From NCBI GenBank assembly GCA_031284185.1, contig JAITAJ010000076.1, positions 1 to 15,006 on the forward strand: DNA of 15,006 nucleotides, given 5' to 3'. Both the position numbers and the translations under genes were made by a program. Numbering within the stretch: the stretch's first letter is position 1; each line of letters opens with the position of its first letter. The stretch comes from Accumulibacter sp. Lineage in GTDB: Bacteria; Pseudomonadota; Gammaproteobacteria; Burkholderiales; Rhodocyclaceae. Below, in pieces: positions 8,305 through 14,924 of this stretch. Below the pieces are notes generated by a model, which saw only the letters and a list, made by a program, of their open reading frames with translations, was not told the DNA's origin and searched no databases.

Positions 8305-8901
8305 ATGAAACACTGGGGTAGCGCGCTTTTTCCATTGAGCCTCTTGCTGGTGCTGACGCTGCTGACTTTCTGGCTGCGTTACGCCACGGAGCTGGACGAG
8401 CCGAACCGCGACGGCAAGTACCGGCACGATCCCGACTACATCCTGTCCGACATCGTTCTGCGCAAGCTCGACCAGAACGGTCGGCTCAAATATACCTTGC
8501 GCGCCGCCGACGCCCGCCATTACCCGGACGATGACACGACCGACCTGAGTCACCCTCACCTCACCCACGTGGGCGGCGAGGACGGCAAGCCTCCGGTCAC
8601 GATCACCGCCGAGCGCGGCCACCTCAGCCACGACAACGAACAGGTCGATCTCTACGATAATGTTCGGATTCACCGATCGTCCTTCGGGAAGTATGAGGAA
8701 CTCATCGCCACCATGAACACGCTGACCGCCTTTCCCGATGAGGAAACGGCTTTCACCCGGAGTCCGGTACTGATCACGCAGGGCAAGTCCTGGGTGAAAG
8801 GCGTCGGTATGCGGGTCAACCACCGGGCACAGACCTACGTCATCGAATCCCGGGCGGCCGGCTCCTTGGAAAGCAAGCACACAGGGAAGAGGAAATCATG
8901 A
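8305..8901 (+). CDS. lptC: LPS export system protein LptC
   Basis: Bitopic inner-membrane component of the Lpt bridge. It receives lipopolysaccharide from LptB2FG and hands it to LptA. It has 198 residues. Residues 7-25 (LFPLSLLLVLTLLTFWL region) form the single membrane anchor. The rest is a periplasmic beta-jellyroll with the usual LptC pattern: DYILSDIVLRKLDQNGRLKY near the start, then VTITAERGHLS and VDLYDNVRI. The start at 8305 places the anchor correctly. The start codon is only 6 bp from the end of repeat copy C, and the leader is pyrimidine-rich with no Shine-Dalgarno. Translation initiation may therefore be weak or unusual. The stop overlaps the lptA start by four bases (ATGA). Confidence 0.9.
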   Translation: MKHWGSALFPLSLLLVLTLLTFWLRYATELDEPNRDGKYRHDPDYILSDIVLRKLDQNGRLKYTLRAADARHYPDDDTTDLSHPHLTHVGGEDGKPPVTITAERGHLSHDNEQVDLYDNVRIHRSSFGKYEELIATMNTLTAFPDEETAFTRSPVLITQGKSWVKGVGMRVNHRAQTYVIESRAAGSLESKHTGKRKS

Positions 8902-9533
8902 AGCCGATCCGTTTTTTCGCCGCCGCCGTTGCCATCACCGCCATCGCCGGCATTCTGTTGTCCTTCCCCGTCCGCGCCGAAAAGACCGACCGGGAAAAAC
9001 CGATCAACGTCGAGGCCGACCGGGTCAGCCTGGATGACATCAACAAGATCCAGATCTTCGAGGGCAACGTGATCATGATCCAGGGCACGATCCAGTTGCG
9101 CACCGACAAACTGGTCGTCACCCAGGATGCCGACGGCTTCCAGAAGGGCGTGGCGACCGGCGGGGCGAACGGATTGGCGCGCTTCCGGCAGAAACGCGAC
9201 GGCAAGAACGAATACATCGAAGGCGAAGCGGAAAGAATCGCGCACGATACGCGCTGCGAGAAGACCGAATTCTTCGTCCGCGCCTGGGTCAAGAGCGGCC
9301 AGGACGAGGTGAGGGGTTACTACATCTCATACGAAGCGCCGACCGAGAAATACCTGGTCACCAACGCCGACGGCGGCGCGAAGTCGGCCGCGGGTCAGAG
9401 TCAGGCCCGGGTGCGCGCCATCATCCAGCCCAAGGGCAAACCGGCGCCCGAAGACGGCGCGGCTCCCCTGACGCTGACGCCGGCGCCCGACATGGCGCCG
9501 CAGGATCAGGAGCCGTCCGCGCCGGAGCAATAG
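8898..9533 (+). CDS. lptA: LPS transport periplasmic protein LptA
   Basis: Periplasmic bridge protein carrying lipopolysaccharide between LptC and LptD at the outer membrane, 211 residues. A signal peptide spans about residues 1-27 with a VRA/EK cleavage site. The OstA/LptA jellyroll repeats run from about 35 to 155 (INVEADRVSLDDINKIQIFEGNV, then LRTDKLVVTQDADGF). The last 45 or so residues are rich in Pro, Ala, Gln and Glu and look disordered; this tail is longer than in E. coli LptA. The gene starts within the lptC stop (ATGA), with AGAGGA just upstream, so the two are coupled. The expected next gene, lptB, is not found here. Confidence 0.92.
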   Translation: MKPIRFFAAAVAITAIAGILLSFPVRAEKTDREKPINVEADRVSLDDINKIQIFEGNVIMIQGTIQLRTDKLVVTQDADGFQKGVATGGANGLARFRQKRDGKNEYIEGEAERIAHDTRCEKTEFFVRAWVKSGQDEVRGYYISYEAPTEKYLVTNADGGAKSAAGQSQARVRAIIQPKGKPAPEDGAAPLTLTPAPDMAPQDQEPSAPEQ

Positions 9534-9814
9534 ATTCGCCTTCCGCGCCGGCGCGGCGGTTTCGGGCGCGTCATCGGCGGAAGCGGGAAAAATCGCGCGT
9601 GTTTTTCGCCGCCCCGCCGCGCCTGAACGCTTTTCTCCGGGGTCGCCCCCGCCCGCCCGTTCGGAGACATCGAAGAGGCATTTTCGAGAGATCTTCCGAC
9701 GAACGCGGCGCATCGTTTCAAGCCGGCGCATCCGATTTTCGCGCTGTACCGCCACTGGGAGCATATCCCGTCCCCGGCCCCTTCCCGAAAGCCCGGCTTC
9801 TCCCGAATGAATGC
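9534..9814. other. Gene-poor spacer after lptA
   Basis: I see no convincing gene in this stretch. It contains a 14-bp GC palindrome near 9545 (CCGCGCCGGCGCGG) and a GAAAAA/TTTTTC inverted pair near 9586-9606. Open frames on both strands are Arg/Pro-rich and have no family features. No trace of lptB motifs (Walker A, LSGGE) was seen in any frame. Confidence 0.6.
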
Positions 9815-9946
9815 CTTGCGGCGCTTCGCGCCGGATGAGAACGAAAAACCGAGCGCCAGGTTTCTCTGTCTTCTGTCTCCTGTCTTCTGTCTTCTGTCCC
9901 TGTCTCCTGTCTTCTGTCCCTGTCTCCTCGACTCTCTGTCCTCTGA
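9815..9946. repeat. Repeat copy D upstream of the sulfate operon
   Basis: It starts with CTTGCGGCGCTTCGCGCCGG (9815-9834) and continues with the AAACCGAGCGCCAGGTTT hairpin, here with a decayed 5-bp stem. A long pyrimidine arm ends in CTCTGTCCTCTGA (9934-9946). Within the arm the TGTCCCTGTCTCC piece recurs at a 20-bp period, which suggests slippage growth. The purine half seen in copy C is absent, so this is a half element. It ends about 40 bp before the putative sbp -35. Confidence 0.85.
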
Positions 9947-9987
9947 ACCATATGTCGCAACGGAATAACCAAATAAATAAACAGGCT

Positions 9988-10015
9988 TTGTGGTTCTAAG
10001 CGGGGCCATTATAGT
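9988..10015 (+). promoter_or_regulatory. Putative promoter of the sulfate transport operon
   Basis: TATAGT at 10010-10015 is a good -10. TTGTGG at 9988-9993, 16 bp away, is a fair -35. An A/T-rich tract (about 9963-9982, AATAACCAAATAAATAAAC) lies directly upstream and stands out from the GC-rich background. It could be an UP element or an activator site. CysB control would be expected for a sulfate importer, but I cannot assign the site firmly. The leader to the GTG start is about 40 nt. Confidence 0.5.
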
Positions 10016-10060
10016 AAGCGCTCAGTATTTTTTTGCGTTGAATTCTCAAAGGAGAGAAAA

Positions 10061-11071
10061 GTGTCAGGATCGATTCGCAAACTGTTGGCCGGCGCGCTGG
10101 CGACCGGGTGGATGGCCGCCGCGCTGCCGGTATTCGCTCAGACCAGCCTGCTCAACGTCTCCTATGACGTCGCCCGCGATTTTTACCGGGATTACAACCC
10201 GCTGTTTCAGAAATACTGGAAGGAAAAGACCGGCGCGCCGATCGAGATCAAGCAGTCGCACGCGGGTTCGAGCAAGCAGGTGCGCGCGGTGGCCGACGGG
10301 CTGGAGGCCGACGTGGTGACCATGAATCAGGCTTCCGACGTCGATTTTCTCGCCGACAAGGGCCTGGTGGCCAGGGATTACGCCACGAAGTTCCCGGACA
10401 ACGCCTCTCCCTATACTTCGACGATGGTGTTCATCGTGCGCAAGGGCAACCCGAAGGGGCTGCGGGATTGGCCCGATCTCGTCGAGCCTGGCGTGCAGGT
10501 GATCCTGCCGCATCCGAAGAATACCGGCAACGGGCGCTACTCCTATCTGGCCGCCTGGGGTTACGCGCTCCGGCAACCCGGAGGCAACGACGGCACGGCG
10601 CTGGAATTCGTCGGCAAGCTGCTGAAAAACGCGCCGCTGTTCGCCTCCGGTGGCCGCGACGCGACGACGACCTTCATGCAGCGCAAGATCGGCGACGTGC
10701 TCGTGTCCTTTGAAAGCGAGGCCGAGCTGATCGCCAGGGAATTCGGCAAGGGCGAGTTCGACGTGATTTATCCCTCGCTGTCGATTCTCGCCGAATTTCC
10801 GGTGGCCATCGTCGAGAAGGTGGTCAACAAGAAGGGAACGCGCAAGGAAGCGCAAGCCTATCTGGAACATCTGTGGTCGAAGGACGGGCAGGAGAACGCC
10901 GCGCAGAATTACCTGCGCCCGCGCGACGCCGGAGTGCGGGAGAAATACGCCGCCCAATTTCCGCCGATCAGGACTTTCTCGGTCGATGAAGTCTTCGGCG
11001 GCTGGAGCAGGGCCTTCCCGGCGCACTTCAAGGACGGCGGGAGCTTCGACCAGATTTATCAAAGCAAGTAG
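10061..11071 (+). CDS. sbp: Sulfate/thiosulfate-binding periplasmic protein (Sbp/CysP)
   Basis: Periplasmic substrate-binding protein delivering sulfate (or thiosulfate) to the CysTWA importer, 336 residues. A signal peptide with a VFA/Q cleavage site spans residues 1-26. The mature protein opens LLNVSYDVARDFYRDYN, close to the E. coli Sbp mature start. It keeps QSHAGSSKQ, EADVVTMNQASDVD, SPYTSTMVFIVRKGNPK, YLAAWGYAL and the C-terminal AAQNYLRPRDA and FGGWSRA blocks. The start is GTG at 10061, preceded by an excellent AAAGGAG (10048-10054). It is the first gene of a four-gene operon, 15 bp before cysT. Sbp and CysP overlap in specificity, so the preferred anion is uncertain. Confidence 0.93.
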   Translation: MSGSIRKLLAGALATGWMAAALPVFAQTSLLNVSYDVARDFYRDYNPLFQKYWKEKTGAPIEIKQSHAGSSKQVRAVADGLEADVVTMNQASDVDFLADKGLVARDYATKFPDNASPYTSTMVFIVRKGNPKGLRDWPDLVEPGVQVILPHPKNTGNGRYSYLAAWGYALRQPGGNDGTALEFVGKLLKNAPLFASGGRDATTTFMQRKIGDVLVSFESEAELIAREFGKGEFDVIYPSLSILAEFPVAIVEKVVNKKGTRKEAQAYLEHLWSKDGQENAAQNYLRPRDAGVREKYAAQFPPIRTFSVDEVFGGWSRAFPAHFKDGGSFDQIYQSK

Positions 11072-11086
11072 CCACTTCGCGCGCGG

Positions 11087-11929
11087 ATGGTTTCCATGAA
11101 ACGTGTGCTTCCCGGCTTCGGCCTGTCCCTGGGCTTTACGCTGGTCTATCTTTCGTTGCTGGTGCTGCTGCCGCTCTCCGGGCTGGTATTCAAGTCCAGC
11201 GCGTTGAGCCTCGGGCAGTTCTGGGACATCGCCACCGGCGAGCGCGCCCTGGCGTCGTACCGCGTGAGTTTCGGCGCCTCGCTGCTGGCGGCGCTGATCA
11301 ATGCCTTCTTCGGGCTGATCGTGGCCTGGGTGCTGGTGCGCTATTCGTTCCCCGGCAAGCGCTTCGTCGATTCGCTGGTGGACCTGCCCTTCGCGCTGCC
11401 GACCGCCGTGGCCGGCATCACCCTGGCCACGCTGTACGCGGATACCGGCTGGATCGGCCGCCATCTCGACCCGCTCGGGCTGAAGGTGGCGTTCACGCCG
11501 CTGGGGATCGTCGTTGCGCTGACCTTCATCGGCCTGCCGTTCGTCGTGCGCACCTTGCAGCCGGTGATCGAGGACATCGAGCCGGAAGTCGAGGAAGCGG
11601 CGGCGACGCTCGGCGCGACGCGCTGGCAGACCTTCCGGCGCGTCCTGCTGCCGGGCATCCTGCCGGCGCTCTTGACCGGCTTCACGCTGGCGTTCTCGCG
11701 CGCCATCGGTGAATACGGTTCGGTCATCTTCATCGCCGGCAACATGCCGCTGATTTCCGAAATCACGCCGCTTCTGATCATTTCCAAACTCGAACAATAC
11801 GACGTGATCGGCGCGACCGCGCTGGCTTGCGTGATGCTGGCGATTTCCTTTCTGCTGCTGCTGGCGGTCAACGGCCTGCAATGGTGGGCGGCCAACCGGC
11901 ATCGGGGCAAGGAAGGGGCGCTCTCGTGA
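11087..11929 (+). CDS. cysT: Sulfate/thiosulfate ABC transporter permease CysT (CysU)
   Basis: Inner-membrane permease of the sulfate importer, 280 residues with about six membrane segments. The cytoplasmic EAA loop at about residues 170-190 (EAAATLGATRW, FRRVLLPG) is where the CysA ATPase docks. DLPFALPTAVAGITLATLY and FSRAIGEYGSVIFIAGN are typical CysT signatures. ATG 11087 is used; an in-frame ATG at 11096 gives the more usual MKRVLPGFG start and is equally possible. Both have weak ribosome sites, so translation may depend on sbp. The stop overlaps the cysW GTG start (GTGA). Confidence 0.93.
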   Translation: MVSMKRVLPGFGLSLGFTLVYLSLLVLLPLSGLVFKSSALSLGQFWDIATGERALASYRVSFGASLLAALINAFFGLIVAWVLVRYSFPGKRFVDSLVDLPFALPTAVAGITLATLYADTGWIGRHLDPLGLKVAFTPLGIVVALTFIGLPFVVRTLQPVIEDIEPEVEEAAATLGATRWQTFRRVLLPGILPALLTGFTLAFSRAIGEYGSVIFIAGNMPLISEITPLLIISKLEQYDVIGATALACVMLAISFLLLLAVNGLQWWAANRHRGKEGALS

Positions 11930-12801
11930 GTCACGTGGTCGCGCGCCGGGCCAACACCGAACCCCGCTGGCTGCGCCTGACGCTGACCGCCGTCGGCCTG
12001 GGCTTTTTGTTCCTCTTTCTGGCGGTGCCGCTGGTCGCCGTCCTGTTCCAGGGGTTTGCGAAGGGCTGGCGCGCTTACCTCGACGGTCTGGCGCATCCCG
12101 ACGCGCTGCACGCGATCGGGCTGACCATGTTCATCGCCGCCGTCGCCTTGCCGTTCAACATCGCCTTCGGGGTCGCCGCGTCCTGGGCCGTCTCCAAGTT
12201 CGATTTTCGCGGCAAGAGCCTCCTGATCACGCTGATCGACCTGCCGTTCGCCATCTCGCCGGTGGTCGCCGGGCTGATCTTCCTGCTCATCTTCGGCGCG
12301 CAGGGACTGTTCGGTCCGTGGCTCGCCGAGCACGACGTCAAGATCGTCTTCGCCTTGCCGGGGATGATCATCGTGACGCTGTTCGTCACCTTTCCCTTCG
12401 TCGCGCGCGAACTGATTCCGCTGATGCAGGCGCAGGGCAAGGACGAGGAAGAAGCCGCCGTGTCGCTGGGCGCCTCGGGCTGGCAGATGTTCTTCCGCGT
12501 GACCCTGCCGAACATCCGCTGGGGCCTGCTGTATGGCGTGATCCTGGCCAATGCCCGGGCCATGGGGGAATTCGGCGCGGTATCGGTGGTGTCCGGGCAC
12601 ATCCGCGGCGAAACCAACACGCTGCCGCTGCACGTCGAGATCGTGTACAACGAGTACAACGTGGTCGGCGCCTTCGCCGCCGCTTCGGTGCTGGCCCTGC
12701 TGGCGCTGGTGACGCTGGCGCTCAAGACGCTGGTCGAATGGAAGATGCGCCAGGAAATCCGGGAACAGCGCGCCGAATTGCCGCCGGAAAGGACGGAATG
12801 A
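11926..12801 (+). CDS. cysW: Sulfate/thiosulfate ABC transporter permease CysW
   Basis: Second permease of the importer, 291 residues and homologous to CysT. It has about six membrane segments and an EAA loop at residues 166-185 (EEEAAVSLGASGWQMFFRVTLP region). DLPFAISPVVAGLIFLLIFG and AMGEFGAVSVVSGHIRGETNTLP are CysW hallmarks. I chose GTG 11926, which overlaps the cysT stop as GTGA and follows AAGGAAGGGG. The same frame is open further upstream to an ATG at 11827, but that part lies inside cysT and does not look like CysW. Translational coupling to cysT is likely. Confidence 0.93.
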   Translation: MSHVVARRANTEPRWLRLTLTAVGLGFLFLFLAVPLVAVLFQGFAKGWRAYLDGLAHPDALHAIGLTMFIAAVALPFNIAFGVAASWAVSKFDFRGKSLLITLIDLPFAISPVVAGLIFLLIFGAQGLFGPWLAEHDVKIVFALPGMIIVTLFVTFPFVARELIPLMQAQGKDEEEAAVSLGASGWQMFFRVTLPNIRWGLLYGVILANARAMGEFGAVSVVSGHIRGETNTLPLHVEIVYNEYNVVGAFAAASVLALLALVTLALKTLVEWKMRQEIREQRAELPPERTE

Positions 12802-12805
12802 GACC

Positions 12806-13894
12806 ATGAGCATAGAAATCCACGGCGTCGGTAAACGCTTCGGCAGCTTCGTCGCGCTCGACGACATCAATCTGAAAATCCCGACCGGCGAACTCGTCGC
12901 CCTGCTGGGGCCGTCGGGTTGCGGCAAGACCACGCTGCTGCGCATCATCGCCGGCATGGAAACGGCGGATGCCGGCCACATCAGCTTCGCCGGCGAGGAA
13001 GCCACGCATCTGCCCGCGCGCGAACGTCAGGTCGGTTTCGTCTTCCAGCACTACGCGCTGTTCCGGCATATGTCGGTGTTCGAGAACGTGGCCTTCGGGC
13101 TGCGCGTCAAACCGCGCAAGGAACGGCCTTCGCAGGCCGAAATCCATCGCCGGGTGATGGGCCTCCTGAAACTGGTGCAACTCGACTGGCTGGCCGGGCG
13201 TTATCCGTCGCAGCTCTCCGGCGGGCAGCGTCAGCGCATCGCGCTGGCCCGCGCCCTGGCCGTCGAACCCAAGGTGCTGCTGCTCGACGAGCCGTTCGGC
13301 GCGCTCGATACCAAGGTACGCAAGGAATTGCGCCGCTGGCTGCGCCGCTTGCACGACGAGATGCACATTTCCAGCGTGTTCGTCACGCACGATCAGGAAG
13401 AGGCGCTCGAAGTGGCCGACCGCGTGGTGGTGATGAACCAGGGGCACATCGAGCAGATCGGCACGCCCGACGAGGTCTATTCGAATCCGGTGTCCCCGTT
13501 CGTTTATCGTTTCCTGGGCGACGTGAACGTCTTTCACAACCGGCTGCACGGCGTCTGGGCGGAAGTCGTCGGGCGTGAACGATCGTCGGAAGTGGCGGAG
13601 CAGACATCCGACGGCCATCGCGCCCTGGCCTTCGTCCGTCCGCACGACATCCACATCGAATCCGCGCCGATATCCGGCGGAATCGAGGCGACCGTCCAGG
13701 ACGTCGTCACTATCGGCCCGCTGGTGCGCGTCGAGCTGGCGCACGCGTCGGAGCTGGTGGAGGTGGAGCTGACGCGCGAACGGGCGGACGCGCTGAATCT
13801 GCGGAAAGGGCAGTACGCCTGGCTGAAACCGCGGCAGGTCCGGGTGTTCAACGTGCCGGTCGAGGCATTGGAGGAGGGCGGCTCGGGGATATGA
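12806..13894 (+). CDS. cysA: Sulfate/thiosulfate ABC transporter ATP-binding protein CysA
   Basis: Cytoplasmic ATPase powering sulfate/thiosulfate import, 362 residues. Walker A is GPSGCGKTT (35-43), the Q-loop Gln is at 81, the signature is LSGGQRQR (137-144), Walker B is VLLLDEP (157-163), and the H-loop is VTHDQEE (His195). The C-terminal region from about 235 is a TOBE-type regulatory domain with FVRPHDI near 275. The ATG is 4 bp after the cysW stop, so this is the last gene of the operon. Its TGA overlaps an ATG (ATGA, 13891), but the frame that follows does not look coding. No cysB or sulfate-reduction gene lies next to it in this window. Confidence 0.95.
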   Translation: MSIEIHGVGKRFGSFVALDDINLKIPTGELVALLGPSGCGKTTLLRIIAGMETADAGHISFAGEEATHLPARERQVGFVFQHYALFRHMSVFENVAFGLRVKPRKERPSQAEIHRRVMGLLKLVQLDWLAGRYPSQLSGGQRQRIALARALAVEPKVLLLDEPFGALDTKVRKELRRWLRRLHDEMHISSVFVTHDQEEALEVADRVVVMNQGHIEQIGTPDEVYSNPVSPFVYRFLGDVNVFHNRLHGVWAEVVGRERSSEVAEQTSDGHRALAFVRPHDIHIESAPISGGIEATVQDVVTIGPLVRVELAHASELVEVELTRERADALNLRKGQYAWLKPRQVRVFNVPVEALEEGGSGI

Positions 13895-14278
13895 GCCTCG
13901 CCCGCGCCGGATTCCGATGGCGGCATCGCCAGAGCGCCACGGAAAATGACGCGCGGCATCTTCGCCGGACGACCGTATGCCCCCTGTCCAGGCGCATACG
14001 CGACGGCCGTGCTTCCCGCAGAAGCCTTGGAGCATCCGCAATCACCCACAGCGCGGGGCGCGCGCCCGGCAACGGATTCAGGATCGATGTCCGTCCATGA
14101 GCGGGCGCGTCACTTCCCCGGGTTCCCGCTCCCGGCGGTGAACTCATCGAACCGATCGCGGTCTGAATCCACGAGACATGCTTGCCCTGGCTTGAAAAGG
14201 GAGTGATCATCCTCATGTTCCTTCACGTAGTTCCGAAACAAGAAATGAGCGTCCGGCGTAAAGGAGAAAGGAGTCGCC
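13895..14278. other. Spacer between cysA and the DUF3567-type gene
   Basis: I see no recognised gene here. On the + strand a 69-residue frame begins at 13891, overlapping the cysA stop, but its product is Arg/Ser-rich and has no family features. On the minus strand a 56-residue frame (14110-14280) looks somewhat more protein-like and is listed separately. No clear terminator for cysA is visible. Confidence 0.6.
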
Positions 14279-14280
14279 AT
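14110..14280 (-). CDS. Possible small antisense protein of 56 residues (doubtful)
   Basis: The frame starts at ATG 14278-14280, sharing a CATG with the start codon of the divergent + strand gene, and ends at TGA 14110-14112. It contains DAHFLFRNYVKEHEDDHS and DSDRDRFDEFTAG. The mix of acidic, aromatic and hydrophobic residues is unlike the Arg/Pro-rich shadow frames elsewhere in the window. Against it, no Shine-Dalgarno precedes the start, and its first codons are the complement of the neighbour's ribosome-binding site. It may be a gene relic or chance. I do not recognise it. Confidence 0.2.
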   Translation of the reverse strand: MATPFSFTPDAHFLFRNYVKEHEDDHSLFKPGQACLVDSDRDRFDEFTAGSGNPGK

Positions 14281-14515
14281 GAATCTGGTTTATAACAGCA
14301 GGCATTACGCCATTCTGGCTTATCCCGTGCAGAAGGGGGGTTTCGAGCTGGTCGACAAGCTCGGAAGACGCAGCCTGTTCGTCCAAGGCTCGGTGGCCAT
14401 TGGTCTGCGCGAGGCGATCAACCGCATCCCGGATGGGGAGCGCGACATGGATTCGATCGATTCGCTGCTCGATGACTACTGCGTCGGTAACGCCAGACCG
14501 ATTCTCTTCCACTGA
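14279..14515 (+). CDS. DUF3567-family small protein
   Basis: Soluble protein of 78 residues with no signal peptide or membrane segment. The pattern M-N-x-VYNSRHYAILAYP, then GGFELVDKLGRRSLFVQGS and an acidic C-terminal helix (DMDSIDSLLDDY) ending in PILFH, matches what I know of DUF3567, a small family of Betaproteobacteria with unknown function. The start is well supported by AAAGGAG at 14267-14273, five bases before the ATG; a second AAGGAG lies just upstream. It stands alone, with repeat cluster E 20 bp after its stop. The family call rests on recalled family pattern and not on a search. Confidence 0.75.
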   Translation: MNLVYNSRHYAILAYPVQKGGFELVDKLGRRSLFVQGSVAIGLREAINRIPDGERDMDSIDSLLDDYCVGNARPILFH

Positions 14516-14534
14516 GGTCCGCCGGCGGCCATTT

Positions 14535-14746
14535 TCAGAGGACAGAAGTTGGAGAAGACAGAAGACAGGGTGGTATGCGGCGCTTTGCGCCGGGGGGATG
14601 GAAAAACCGAGCGATCACCGAGCGATCGGGTACCAGGGGACGGAGATTTGAGAGGACAGAAAACAGATCGGTTTGGGCGCTACGCGCCGAGCAAGGACGG
14701 GAAACCAAGCGCGCAGGTTTTCTGTTCAGCGTTTTTCTGTTCAGCG
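14535..14746. repeat. Repeat cluster E: two degenerate direct copies
   Basis: The first copy runs from TCAGAGGACAGAAG (14535) through GGAGAAGACAGAAGACAG, GCGGCGCTTTGCGCC and AACCGAGCGATC. The second runs from about 14631 through GGGGACGGAGATTTGAGAGG, GGCGCTACGCGCC, AGCAAGGACGG and AAACCAAGCGCGCAGGTTT. Two local duplications are visible: ACCGAGCGATC twice near 14605-14628, and a 15-bp TTTTCTGTTCAGCGT doublet at about 14718-14747. Loop bases of the GGCGC hairpin differ between copies while its stem is kept. It lies 20 bp after the DUF3567-type stop. Confidence 0.88.
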
Positions 14747-14924
14747 TAGTACGACGAAAAGCGCGGGCTTTTGCGCGCAACACCCGCCACTCGAATGGCG
14801 CGGCAGAAGTTTCGGCCAAGCGAACGCGCTTTCCCCGGGACGACACGGATAGGAATAGGGCAAACGCCGGCAAGCTACGCTACCGCGCCTGGAAGATAAA
14901 AAATCACCGGGAAAGACGAAAAAT
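14747..14924. other. Non-coding spacer
   Basis: Nothing recognisable. It contains A-rich tracts (GATAAAAAATCACC near 14895-14907 and GACGAAAAATTCACGG near 14915-14930) that could be part of the 3' region of a minus-strand gene to the right. No hairpin was found. Confidence 0.5.

Noticed and set aside
10064..11902. 612-residue minus-strand frame opposite sbp-cysT
   Set aside because: Shadow frame. The + strand genes are clear family members with proper ribosome sites and coupling.
11827..11925. Upstream ATG for cysW within cysT
   Set aside because: The extra residues are an out-of-frame reading of cysT. GTG 11926 overlaps the cysT stop and has a good ribosome site and the right family length.
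13891..14100. 69-residue frame overlapping the cysA stop (ATGA)
   Set aside because: The overlap looks like coupling, but the product is Arg/Ser-rich with no recognisable features and the usual look of a chance high-GC frame.
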